Assembly: GCA_013368315.1 (NCBI GenBank)
Contig: JAACJM010000284.1
Coordinates: 40,698-104,697 of the forward strand
DNA from: Tetrapyrgos nigripes
Taxonomy: Eukaryota > Basidiomycota > Agaricomycetes > Agaricales > Campanellaceae
Direction of reading: 5' to 3'
DNA: 64,000 nt
The notes beneath the pieces were generated by a model. That model searched no databases, was not told the DNA's origin, and was given only the letters and a program-made list of their open reading frames with translations. The translations under genes and the position numbers were made by a program. Within the stretch, counting starts at the first letter, position 1; the number at the start of each line of letters is the position of its first letter. Of this stretch, positions 21,725 to 33,008 are shown one piece after another.

Positions 21725-22117
21725 TCCATATCCTCGGACCTTTACACCATATGACTCCTATTCCACATGCTATCCACCAGATCTTTCCTTTCTCCAATAC
21801 AGCTTTGCCTAAAGCTTCTTTTACAGCCTTGTCTACAGCTTGTCTAGCATAGCCTTGTTTTCCCTTGATCCTTACATATATAAACCACACCCTGACACCT
21901 GGTGCTGCATCTCAACCTCTTTGTTGTTGGGACCAGGTGTGCATTCCCTCTTACTGTTTCTTTCACTTTTACTGATAGACACCATAGTTCTAGTACTTAT
22001 TGCTATCTGTTAGATATTTAATACATTCTTCAGTTCTAGTACTTATCACTGTCTGTTAGCTGAGTTGAGCCTGTAGCCCCTCATTATCTCCATCTAAGTG
22101 TTCACCTCTTTGTGACA
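21725..22117 (+). repeat. Gypsy-type solo LTR, right piece
   Basis: It continues the LTR cut by Copia (the TCCAT at 21725-21729 is the Copia target duplication). It includes a TATA-like ACATATATAAACC at about 21886 and ends TTTGTGACA at 22117, followed by CAGGC, the LTR's own target duplication. It matches the LTR at 61057-61460 along its length. Confidence 0.8.
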
Positions 22118-24271
22118 CAGGCTGCCAGTGTGGGGCTCAAGCACTTCAGCTATGGCAGGTTTCTTGCACTTTGTCATCCAAAGGTCTGGTAGCTGCTTGA
22201 GACTCTGAATCTGAGGGCTCAGAGTCTTCCTGAGGCAAACTATGTTCTTCACAGTCCCAAGCGGGACTAGGCTCACAAGTAGTGGGCTGGTTGACATGGG
22301 TGGATTCAGTATGCGTGGTTTCATTGTCAGAGGGTTCTGGACTGGGAGCTGAGTCATGGTGAAGGCATCTAGAGCAGTGCTGTGGTAGATTAGATGTAGT
22401 ATCCTTTGTTCTTGGCATGTCAACAGCCATGACATGGTTTTTGGTTGAGTGGTTCATCTGGAAATGTGACTTTCCAGGCATAGAAGAGACCTGTCTACAT
22501 CCCTCTATCCAGCTCTACATAGACCCACCTAGGACACCTAGGTCCATAGGTATCATAGCACTCATAGGATGGCCCTCTCATAACTGACATAGATCTGGTG
22601 AGCCCTAAATACAATGCTGGGTTGCTCAGTTTACAGAAAAGGACCCATATGTAGTTGTCATTACTTTGATATGGAACTTGAAGCTTGAAGGTCAGATGCA
22701 ACAGAATATATTAGCATTGAAGGTGTAAAACATGTGGAAGTCAGAGTAAGAGTTGAAAAAAAAAGTTTTGCCCAGACATCCATGCAGAAAGCTTCTCTTG
22801 TCCAAAATTTGGTATTAGATGACAATTCCTAACCAGATGGGATATGTCAATGATCTTGCCATATGGTTGATGATATCACGTTGATTTGGAAAGAAGGTAT
22901 AAACCAGTTTCCACATCATGTTGGCCAAATGGTGTCATCCACTTGACATAGGCCAAAGGTTGCCTGCACCAATTCTTGATTTGGGAAGCGAACAGTGCAT
23001 GCAAGTCAAAAATGACCCAAACTAAAGCATGGTTGAGCTGAAGTCAAACAACCACTCCTTTATCTTCAAGGTAAGTGCTTTTCACAATCCTTGTTTTGTT
23101 GTGATGATGTTGCTGATGATTCTTCTACAGAAATGACATCCTGTTCCCAGGGAAGCACAATTTCATTATGGTTCTCCCATCATCAATTGCATCATGAATG
23201 GCAAATGGCTCAACAAGGGGTTGAAGTCAGAAGGGATAAGGAAGGATTTTTTTCCAGACCAGATAATTCCTCTTCCAGCACTCACACTAGTTCTTACTGC
23301 AGTGAGACTATTCTCTACTCTGGCTTAATAGTTACTGACCAATGTACTTGGCAGATTGAGTTCTGCATCAATGAATGGCAGGACAGATACCACAAGGCCA
23401 GCATTTTTGCAATGGATGTGTACTCCACAAGATATGATATTCATCTGGAAAGCCTTAAAAAATGGGACACTTGGAGCATAACCTCAGGAAGTAATGATTT
23501 GTACAACCGTAGGAAGCAGCTATTTCTGAATGGGAGGTAAGCTGTGCAATCCATCCAGTCCACCAGTTTTCTGATAGTGATTAGGGCTTTGACTGGGATT
23601 GTCACTCAAGAGGCTGCCACCTCAAACACTCTTGGTGTTCACTTTTCAGTGGATGATTTTGCTGCTGACCATGCTTTGGCTTGTGCATAAACTGTGACTG
23701 GTTGTGTTGAGCATTTCCTGTTCTCTACATTATGAATTTCTTTAGTGTCACTGCCACTGTATTCTTTATCCATTTGTTTACAATTGTCACCATTCATTTA
23801 CAATCCTCATGTACCATCCTGGCTGAAGCTGAGTGAGGCTTTCAGCTAATATAATTTTGATCTACTACCCTGCATACCATATACAAAATCACTGTCTGTA
23901 TTATATGCCTGAGATGATGCTGCTTGGTATGCCATGATGGTTTCAAGACCCTTTCAGCTTTGAAGTGAAGTTCCATGATTTTATGGGACTGATTTCAGGG
24001 TTCCCATGTAGCTGCCATAGCTCTTATAGCTTACCACAATCAAGAGTGAGTTGCCCTCGCTTAACAGTGATCACTGTCCATCAGCTGTCAGTTACCGGCA
24101 CACCAATGTATTGGATCCATATTAAGTACTCAAACTAATCAATGTACTCTCTTAAAAGTTTCAGTTGCATACCAAGAGACTCAATTTATTACTCTTCCTT
24201 TCCATTTTCCCTTATGTGTAGAATCAATCAGGCTTATTTCTCGAGTTACCAACTCACCCATTATCAATTTA
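22118..24271. other. Gene-free stretch, probably decayed repeat DNA
   Basis: The longest frame (23091-23540, plus, 149 residues) has no motif I recognise and starts inside what may be an intron-like stretch. A minus-strand Ser/Thr/Pro-rich frame at 22481-22146 is also unrecognised. Many stops and AT-rich sequence suggest relic transposon DNA. Confidence 0.3.
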
Positions 24272-24439
24272 GAGCCTGTTCAGTAGGAAGTAGTGACACT
24301 TAAAACTTTTAACAGATTACTGCATATGGTAGCTCTGTTTATAATTCCATTGCGTTTTCAGAGAAAATTTCAGACACCTGCCATTTCAAGTGATCCATTA
24401 AAAAAGTACACGCGTCTCTACTTTCTACTGAGCAGGCTC
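24272..24439. mobile_element. Short MITE with TTA target duplication (PIF/Harbinger-like)
   Basis: 168 bp. The inverted ends start GAGCCTGTTCAGTAGGAAG on the left and GAGCCTGCTCAGTAGAAAG on the right (reverse complement), about 22 bp with two mismatches. A TTA lies on each side (24269-24271 and 24440-24442). TTA/TWA duplication and a G-rich short inverted end are the marks of PIF/Harbinger MITEs. No coding capacity. Confidence 0.72.
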
Positions 24440-26301
24440 TTAGTTTAGTTAGTTAGTTAGTAGCACATGGGTCTGTTTAGACAGTCTCAATGCTAACTCA
24501 GTGTTGATAAGATTTTGATTGGGTTGAATCAGTGTTGTGACTATGGTTGCATGTCATCTACTGCCTGTATACGGACGACATGCTCTTCCTGAGAGGTTTT
24601 CTTATGAGTTTTCTTTGACCTCCTTTCCATCCTATTATGTCAATAAGTATGTTTCAGTACATCTACATGAATTTTTCAACATCGAGGTATCGTAGTAATA
24701 TTACCTGCTATATTTTTCTACTTTCTACAAAATCTGACTGGTGGACTGGTGACTGGTTGAATGGCCAGTTTTTCCCAAAACACTGATGAAGACACATCTC
24801 CGGATAGTAGAACCACAGGTGTGTATTGTGGATTATTCAGATTGTTTTTTTGTGAGAAGGGATATGGCGTGATACATCACACAAAAATAATCCTATTATG
24901 AAGGCTACTTCACACCATGGTGTGAAATAACTGGATTATAACCCTCATAATATAATTATAACTATGTTGCAACCTGGTTACCACTTATTGTAAGGGTTAT
25001 ATTGGGTTATAACAGACTGTCTGATGTATGCCTGTTGAGCGCATAGCTGAAAACCTGAAGCACAAAGAGAGCAGCGTGCAAAGCTGAGTGTTTTGGGTCA
25101 AGAGTGAGGGGAAAAGAATGCTCACCTTCATCTTTACAGGAAGAGTGCCATTTTGGAGAACTGCTGCAGTGGTTGAAAATCAATGAGATGAGATGAGCAA
25201 CGTTAAAAAAATTACAACTGGAGAGAAACTTTGTGACCAAGACTTTGTGGTACATCCTCATCCAGTGCATCCACTTGGCTCCAAAAGACAAGCTCAAGAA
25301 AGTTACCCAAACAGCCAAAGTTGCTGCCAAGTTGATGCAAAGCCTTATCAACCTGCACCATATGATCCTCAGATGCTCATATGCGCTTTTTTTATGGTTC
25401 TGAAGACGTTACAGAACAGGTGGATCTAGGATAGAAGGAGAAAAGTGGGAAAGGAGTGGTAATGTATGTGTATCAGAGTCTGTTGACTGAAGAATGATAG
25501 GGCTTTGTAGTAGGGGTAAATTTGAGGAAGAATTGTCGATTTGAGTGGTAGTAGAAGCCACTAAATCAAGTTGCTTGCAGGTCAGAGCTTGGGCTCAGAT
25601 ATGATTTTCCATTAGATTCAGGAGTTGTTTGAGCAGATATTGGAGAGGGATAAGGATGGTAGTGATAGATACTTGCTGTTGGAGGTGGTGCAAGTATGAG
25701 AGGATTTGCATCAGCACCTGCACATGTGTTGTGCCCTATAATTTTCATCCCTAAAGTGACAGCTAATGAAAAGAGTTTGTTTAGATAAAAATATTACATA
25801 CATACATGATACAGAATGAAGAAGCTCCTACCTTACTTCTCAACCCCCAACACCAGAGACAATGATGGAGTCACAGTTGAAAAACACAGCTGCAAATATC
25901 ATGGGAGCCAGGTTGAATAAATTACTCTGAATCGCCATATGTGTCTGGTGCTGGAGCTATTCCAATTGCTTAAGGGGACAACTCACTCTCAATTGCAGTA
26001 ATAGCTCACATAGACTGCCACTCTAGAGTTCTAGCTACTAGGCTCCCTTCTATCACGAATTATGTAGAAGGGGGGTTAGCTAGCCAGTCTAACTGAGCTA
26101 TCAGTGCTATGTAGAGTTACATAGCTATTCTGCAGTTTCCAGATGTTGGCTAGCACATGCATCAGCTATGCCAACCATGTGCACACACTGAATAAGACAA
26201 CCACAGTCACCAGTTGGCGCTGCACAAGCTCTCTAATAGTGAATCTGAGGCAGAACCGAGGAAGACTAAAAAACACACAATGTGCAAGCTCCAAGCTTTA
26301 G
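24440..26301. other. Gene-free stretch
   Basis: It holds a short (TTAG)n run at about 24442-24462 and several palindromic AT-rich stretches (24890-25015). A minus-strand frame of 114 residues (25351-25007) has no recognised family. No supportable gene. Confidence 0.3.
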
Positions 26302-26405
26302 TGACGAGAGTGGGATTCGAACCCACGCCCTTTCGGACCAGATGTCTTGGTCACCACGTGACCTGATCCTTAGTCTGGCGCCTTAGACCGCTCGGCCATC
26401 TCGCC
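26302..26405 (-). tRNA. tRNA-Leu(AAG) with 24-nt intron, second copy
   Basis: The minus strand gives the same cloverleaf as 15252-15355, including the identical intron with GGTCACGTGGTGACC. There is one base difference in the variable arm (GAAAGGGC here, GAAAGAGC there). A T6 run about 30 nt beyond its 3' end on the minus strand can terminate Pol III. Flanks are unrelated to the first copy. Confidence 0.93.
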
Positions 26406-26611
26406 ATGCTAATGAATGCAGCCCAAGTCATTTCACCAAGTTCGTTCTCGATTGACAACTTATGAATCTTATGGCTTGTGGAAGACTCAAAGTAGAGAAC
26501 TCAGAGCGATTCAGAATTTGATAACCCTCGATCTTCTCCCTGCCTCATGTTCAGAAACCATAACCCATGCATGGCCCACGGTCCCCAACTCCACGTCCAC
26601 GAAGAATTCGT

Positions 26612-27021
26612 TCAAGCAATCCCAAACCAAGCCAAATCAATCGCTTCATGCACCGGGACCGTATGGCCTACTCCTGCTCCTGAGTACACAATTACCACAT
26701 CCTGCCTGTTGGTGTTTGCATACGTCGTCTTTGTGTATTCAGATAAGGGGTCGCCTTGTGTCGTGGTAGTGGGCGTTTGCGAAACACCTAGAACGTTAGT
26801 CCATTCTTTGATTTCTTCGAGTGTTTTAAAAAAGAATCAAACCAAGCAGAGAGAAAGAAAGAAAGAAAACGAAACAATTAACAATCAAGGTAGGCAAAAC
26901 GCACCTCCACTCGAAGTCCCCGTAACAAACACCCTCTTCGGATCAACCCCATAATTCTTAATCGCATACCTCACCATCGAAGCAATACCCAACGAATCCC
27001 CTCCCGAATCATGTGATTCGT
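26612..27021 (-). pseudogene. Acetyl xylan/feruloyl esterase-like (CE1) pseudogene, internally deleted
   Basis: Two minus-strand blocks. The upstream block (about 27021-26912) reads GGDSLGIASMVRYAIKNYGV, then DPKRVFVTGTSSGG, which is the nucleophile elbow of CE1/PHB-depolymerase-type esterases with the catalytic Ser in GTSSG. The downstream block (about 26830-26612) ends with GVGHTVPVHEAIDLAWFGIA and a TGA; its His is the expected catalytic His. These enzymes are normally secreted, about 280-300 residues, and remove acetyl or feruloyl groups from xylan. Here the signal peptide, N-terminal third and roughly 100 residues between the blocks are missing. A TIR element lies 9 bp beyond the broken 5' end and may have caused the truncation. 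Confidence 0.65.
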
Positions 27022-27029
27022 ATTCACAT

Positions 27030-27609
27030 TATTGATGTGTGGGCCTAGGGCTCAGGCCCGAAGCCCACCCAGACCAGGCCCGAAAGGCCTGGGCCTGAGA
27101 TTTGGCAAGCCCAAAGCCCAGGGCCAGGCCAAGGCCTCATCAGACATTTCCCTTTTAGGAAATAGCGCACTTGATATCAAGCTTACACTTTGGCAATGGT
27201 TCATTTTCTTTCATATTCTCATCTTTTCAGTCAATTGGAGCTATCATAGGTACTAAATGCTAGTGATTTTTGACTGGTATGTAAGTTTGTAATTCAGTAC
27301 CAGTAATATATACCATGCTTTGACCTTAGTTTGACCAGTCCTAGTCATTCTGTTAGTGGTCTGGGAGCTTGAAAATACCTTTACTAGATTAGAAGTGAGT
27401 CAAAGGATGCAATAATGACCTATTCCGACAGAAAAAAATGTCTACATGTAGGCTGCGAGTATAGAAAAATTTTCACTAAAAAGCCCTGGCTAAGGGCTTA
27501 GGCCCAAGCACAGCCAGGCCCTCTTTGGGCTTGGGCTTAGGGCTCAGGCCTCAATTTTACGAAGCCCAAGCCCAGGGCTACAGGCCAAGCCCGGGCCCGC
27601 ACATCACTA
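27030..27609. mobile_element. GC-rich TIR element (hAT-like MITE)
   Basis: 580 bp. The left end reads TATTGATGTGTGGGCC and the right end, reverse complemented, TAGTGATGTGCGGGCC. Both ends are packed with GGGCCT/AGGCCC and AAGCCC words while the middle is AT-rich. This matches the build of small hAT-type elements. No clear 8-bp duplication was seen, so the exact borders are tentative. Confidence 0.5.
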
Positions 27610-27897
27610 ACTGTCAGTAATGGATTGTGAGCGTCCTCGCACTTTTACAGAGGATGGTAGGGCGAGAACCTAAGTTCCAATCTGGTTCCAATTTAAGGGC
27701 GTAGCCGCACTATGCCTTAACAGGTCTTTGCTGAGCGAAATAGAACCCAAACCCCCGGAATGCACGGGCTTTGCAGCTGATAATTGGCAGGTCGTGATGT
27801 TGACGTGGTGCTGACCAACCAATTCCTTCTCATTTGCTCTCTATCCCCCTTGTATCCCCCATCGACTCCGACTCCCTTTCCAACCTCAAAGTCTATA

Positions 27898-29222
27898 ATG
27901 CAGCATAGCACTCACTCTACTAGTGCAAACGCTGCCCCCCAATTCTTTTCCCAAGCTCACCACGTCATTTTCGACCGCTCGCAAGTCAATCAAGTAGCAG
28001 GAAATGTAAATCAGAACTACTTTAGTCAACTTTCGAGCTCGAAGGAGTTGGGTACGTGTCAGAAAATGTTTCCCCATTCTACTCCTGAACAAAAGCAACG
28101 ATAGGTTTGCAGCGTCTGTACGAGGCCGTTTCGGGATTAGGGGCGCTGCATGACTCTCAAGCTCGCTTTCCACCTCCAAAATGTCAGGAAGGCACACGAG
28201 AATTGATCCTCAGGGAGCTCTCCGACTGGATAGAAGCCGACTCGTCCGAGCGGCTCACTAGCTTTCATAATCGGACAGGCACTCCTACCATTGATCCACC
28301 CATTAATAGTACCGTTCCTACTCTTCCAATGACGGAGCTTACCCCCACCCATACTTCTTGTGACGTCCGAAAGCCTTCGGAGGTCAAGGTACATTGGTTG
28401 TACGGGCCAGCTGGAACGGGAAAATCTGCCATTGCTCAGACACTATGTGAGCGATATGACCGCTTTGGCGAGAAAAAGCATTTGGCTGCGAGTTTCTTCT
28501 TTTCACGGGGGGACTCCAAGCGGAACAATCCGACATATCTCTTCCTTAGCATAGCATACAGTCTGGCGACGACCTGTCGTGACTCTGCGTTGCGAGCAGC
28601 AATTGACAAGGCGGTCCAAGAACAGCCCGGCATCTTCGAAGCATCGCTGGAGGTTCAGTATCGGCAGTTGATCGTCGAACCTCTGCAGTCCCTCTCTCGT
28701 TTGCGACGATTGAGGTTACCCACACTCATCGTCATCGATGGACTCGATGAGTGCATCGTCGCCGAATTCCAGATGCTCGTGTTGAAAATCATTACAGGCA
28801 TATCCAACTCGAACCCATTCACTCCCATTCAGAAAATCTCTCTTCGTTTCCTTATGGCAAGTCGTCCGGAACCTGCCATTCGGGATTTCGTCAATCAAGC
28901 CCGTTTCTTGGAGATCTCCAATCGCACAGTTTTGGACGACAATCATGCGACCTATATGGATATTAAACTGTATCTTCATGATGGCTTTTCCCGCATTCAC
29001 GCAGCCTGGAGCGACGTGTCTTCATTCCCTTCACCATGGCCCCCTGCAGGTGTTCTTGATGAACTTCTGCAGAGAGCATCTGGTCAATTCATCTATGCTG
29101 ACACCGTGCTGAAGTACGTTGGAGAGCAAAACTCGTATCCTCCTGAACGTCTTGACAACATTTTGGGGTTACCTGTAAGTGATGCTACAGCATTCGCAGA
29201 TTTGGACACCCTATACTGCTAG
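27898..29222 (+). CDS. NACHT-domain NTPase (NLR-like), ends at a premature stop
   Basis: Exon 1 is 27898-28051 and exon 2 begins at 28105, across a 53-nt intron (GTACGT...GATAG) with frame kept. The N-terminal 50 residues carry a motif found at the front of many agaricomycete NACHT proteins: AHHVIFDRSQVNQVAGNVNQ. A linker follows, then the NTPase: Walker A GPAGTGKSAIAQ (about 28405), Walker B LIVIDGLDEC (about 28725), and sensor-like LRFLMASRPEPAIRDF. It ends at TAG 29220-29222, about 425 residues; the same frame continues with conserved sequence. Fungal NACHT proteins act in self/non-self recognition and cell death, which is a family inference only. The stop looks like CAG to TAG. Confidence 0.8.
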
Positions 29223-29546
29223 ATCTTGTCTTTGATACCTCGAAAAGACGATCTTATCCAAGTGTTGGCATTTGTTCTTCTGACCAGCAAAAGATCAAAC
29301 ATGGACCTTCTGGAACGAATATTCTCTATGCGCCGTGGAGCTGTGCCCATAGCTTTCCAAAGACTTCACTCGGTTCTGAACATTTCGGTGGACTCCGTGA
29401 CCATTCATCATAAATCGTTTGCCGATTTTCTTCAAGATTTTCGACGCTCAGGGGAATACTTCGTGGACCTTAATTACCATCGAAATCGATTCGTTGGACG
29501 CTGTGAGGCCATTCTGACCAAACGGGACTCTTTACCGCTCGGGTGA
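29223..29546 (+). pseudogene. NACHT protein continuation after in-frame TAG
   Basis: In the same frame as the NACHT exon, with ILSLIPRKDDLIQVLAFVLL, then LHSVLNISVDSVTIHHKSFADFL. This is the winged-helix-like segment that follows NACHT in this family. It ends at a TGA overlapping a possible donor (GGGTGAGG) at 29542. No WD40, TPR or ankyrin repeats are visible beyond it. Confidence 0.65.
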
Positions 29547-31154
29547 GGTCATCCATCAGTAAAACGGCAAACCGGCTTTTTGTAACTTTTACGCAACTTT
29601 TTCCGATCCACGCCGTACTTTCAAAACCCAGGCCCGATCACTTTCAAAAGTTGCCTCCTGCTTCTGAAAGTAGTCAGAAAAGCTGCTACATAGGATTAAT
29701 AGAACCACATCCTCATACCTCATATTCTCAATATTATGCATTAAAAGTATATCATTGCAAGAGCTATGAAATAGGTACATGGAATAGAAAGTGTTGCTTT
29801 GGTACTTCAGACGGGCCCTTCCCACAACCACCCTGCATACAATACTGTCGCAGTGTACTGCCTCAATCAATGAAAGCAGATCCCATCATCCTAAACATAC
29901 ACAGCAGGTTAGGTTCTAATATGAGGCCATGGAGGACAAGCTGACTTACTGAACGAGTATGCTCCTTGCAAAAGATTAATCCTACGCCTGAAGAGGAAAA
30001 GTTCTTTGTTAGTATTAAGGAAACATACCATAAACTGTCCTCCCAGCAGATTACACGACCTGAGTATGCAGCCTATTGGGACTCACTAGAGGGGACAAAT
30101 CAGACATGTTGAAGGACAAGCAAAGGGTAAAGCACACACCTAATACCCTTGTTATCTCCTGATTGTCACCTTGCAAATACTTGGCTGAGCTGAGAACTGA
30201 GTTAGGGAAAACAACAGAGCAATTAGCACCGTCACAAAGGATAAAAAAGATACATGTACCATCAGAAAGCAAACAAGGCAGGCGATGAGATGAGCGCAGT
30301 GAAAGGAGAGAGCGGATGGACGCGTAAGCGCAGTTGCCGTTTTTGCAAGCTCAACACAACATGTGACTGCAACTATACAGTTGACCGGCATTTACCGAAG
30401 TTGCGGCTGGATCAAAAATTTTCTCTAGGTCCTCGCAGAGTCCTTGTCCCCAGTCAGGGCCAGCACCTCCAAGCAACCCTCTAAGCTCTTCCTCCTTTTC
30501 CCCTGTCAGTGCTGTCCGGAAAAACTCGGTCAGATAATAGATTCAGTATACTGTACACTTCGCTCAATTAATTACATCTATTAACGCAGGCTTCAGTGCG
30601 TATATTGTATAATGCATTGGTACTTGAGTCTATTTTACCCCTGACATGTAGAAAGTGAAGTTGTCCAGAAAAGCTCATCAAAAGTCATGTTATTCTATTA
30701 CGAGGCTCTTTAGGGTCTCGTTCTTATAACCTGACGTTTCTGCGTGTGGCTATGCTCGATAACTCCACTGGTCCCTGGTGCCATTTGATCACCGTAACCA
30801 GTCATCGGCCGTTGCCGCAAAGATGCGTGATCTGCAATGCTCATCATCTTTCACCCTTACTCATCGCTGCTCACCTACCATGAACTGATTACTTGGGCCT
30901 CGTTACTGCCACGCAAAGCAGTGACCCACAGCTCCTTCATGACGTATGGAAGAGAATTAGTTTTCGAGATATACAGTTCTCTCATCGCGACCACGTGACG
31001 GGTTGCCTCTTGATCTTCTTCGTTCACCATCAAATTCTTCCTCAGTATAATATTCCTACAGTAGCAAAATTACTCTTTCGATTTTGTTTCCTCCTCTGTT
31101 CTTTAGTCACTCGCTCCCCTCTATGCTACTCGTCCCTCCTCCTTCAATCTCCTC
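29547..31154. other. Gene-free stretch
   Basis: Spacer with no recognisable gene. The last 200 bp (pyrimidine-rich) may be the 5' leader of the DIRS-like element. Terminal repeats of that element were searched for by eye and not found. Confidence 0.3.
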
Positions 31155-32603
31155 ATGGCAGGTCTCCAAGCCCCATTCATCCAGTGCTGTGTCCCACCCA
31201 GAGATGCCAATGGCAAGTTCTGGAGTGGTGCATGCATCTTGCCTAATGACGACGCCCCTCTAGCCAAGGATCAACCCATGACGGTGATGGGATGGCCGAG
31301 TCTCAGGGCACAGGGTCTTTGTCAACAACTCAGTCCTCATCCACAAACCAGACATCCTCTTCTGATCCTCCTTGTGAACCAGACCATATCTCCAATGCTG
31401 GCTCACTAAGCATGGGTCCTCCAGGCCAAATTCCTCATCGCTGTCCCATGGGACGCTGGGTTCTCCTGAGACTCAGTCTGATGACCTCAATGGCATGCAT
31501 CAACACCCTAGGGCCAATTCAGACACTCACGGGGCACCTCGCGACAATTCTCTGCCATGGGCACACTCAGAATGGGCACACCCAACTCTGGTTGGCAGTT
31601 CTTGTGCTAGTGCTCCTGCGCAACTCCACCTTGCTCATCTTGTCCTCAGTCTAGCTTCTGCAAATCCTGCAGGCTCAGCACATCAGTCCGAATTCTCCTT
31701 CCACAGGGGCAGGTCTGACAGTTGCTCAGGTGCATTTTTCCCGTTTGATGTGTATCATTCCTCTTTTTCATCCTGACTCTTGGCAGACACTCATCATTTC
31801 TCCCCTGGCCAACGAGAGTCCTCTCTTCCAGCCCTGTCTCTCCTCGTATCTCTCATCTGTCTTGCTGTAGTGCCACTCCAGGACCCTCTCGTCCTCACAA
31901 CAGCCAGGATCGCAGTCACCACGCTTCTCGGCCAGAAAAAGGCAAGGGCAGAGCTGAGCCTTTCATCCTGTTTCATCCCTGTTCACCGGGCAATCACCTC
32001 TCTCCATTGCAGAGTCATCCACACAAACGCTCTCATGCGCTTTCTCCTCATCTTGGAGGTGAGAAGCGGAAAGCCCCCGACTCTCTCTTGGACCATCGTT
32101 TCGTCCCTGAGTCTGACGCCGACTCTGATGACTTGTCTGATTCTCCTCCTTGCAAGCCCAAGAAGAAGTCCAAGGGTGCTGCAAAGGATTCAAAGTCTAA
32201 GGCTTCTAAGGCTTCTAAATCCAAGAAGTCCAAGAAGTCCAAGACTCCAGCTCGGATTCTAACTCTTCTTCCTCTGATGTGCCCATACCAGTCAAGAAGT
32301 CCAAGTCCAAGAAGAAGAAGTCCAAGGAGAAAGCTCAGGTCCTCCCTCTCCTCCTTGTCAGCCTCCTCCTCTTCCACAGTCATGATCCTGCCTAAGAAGA
32401 AGCTCTCGACATCCATGTTCCTGGTTCATCAGGTCATTTCCAGGAATTTGATCAAGTACTGGGAGGCTCACATGCCAATCTCTTGTGGGAGCAGCTGTCT
32501 CATGCGCAACTTCACCCCTGTCCTCATCAAGGGCGAAAGTCGCATTACTGGTCCATCCCTTCTTCTCCTACAGGAAGGTGACCTTCCAGACATAGGAAGA
32601 TGA
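31155..32603 (+). pseudogene. DIRS-like element gag region
   Basis: A possible start MAGLQAPFIQC at 31155 is followed by Ser/Thr/Pro-rich sequence split over several frames. A Lys/Ser-rich stretch (KSKGAAKDSKSKASKASKSK, about 32165-32224) fits a nucleic-acid-binding gag tail. Frame changes show it is no longer intact. The assignment comes from its position ahead of the RT. Confidence 0.4.
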
Positions 32604-33008
32604 CTCAAGGAGATGATTTCCCAGTTCTATATTTACAGGAGAGGCAAGCTGCCAGGCACAGCTACAGCTCTCAGTGTTGCAGATGACATCTACGAGTTGT
32701 TCATGAACGTTGCATCCATGGAGTCCCTTGAGAACAATTTCCCTACCGCTGTCTTCTATTTACAGGAGACCTTCTGAGCTTGGGAGTCATCTCCAAACTG
32801 TTGGACTGTTAGCATTGCCAAGGTTTAATGCCATGTCTGGGACTGGTACCATCAGCATATCATTGCTCAGAAATCCCATTTCTCCACTATTCTTCCACCT
32901 GGTGTAAACTCATACCTTTCCTCCTGGTGGGATGAACAACATCATGCTGGTCGTGTATCAAATCAGACCATAGGCTCAGCCTCTTCATCCTCCAGCTTTC
33001 AGGCTTCC

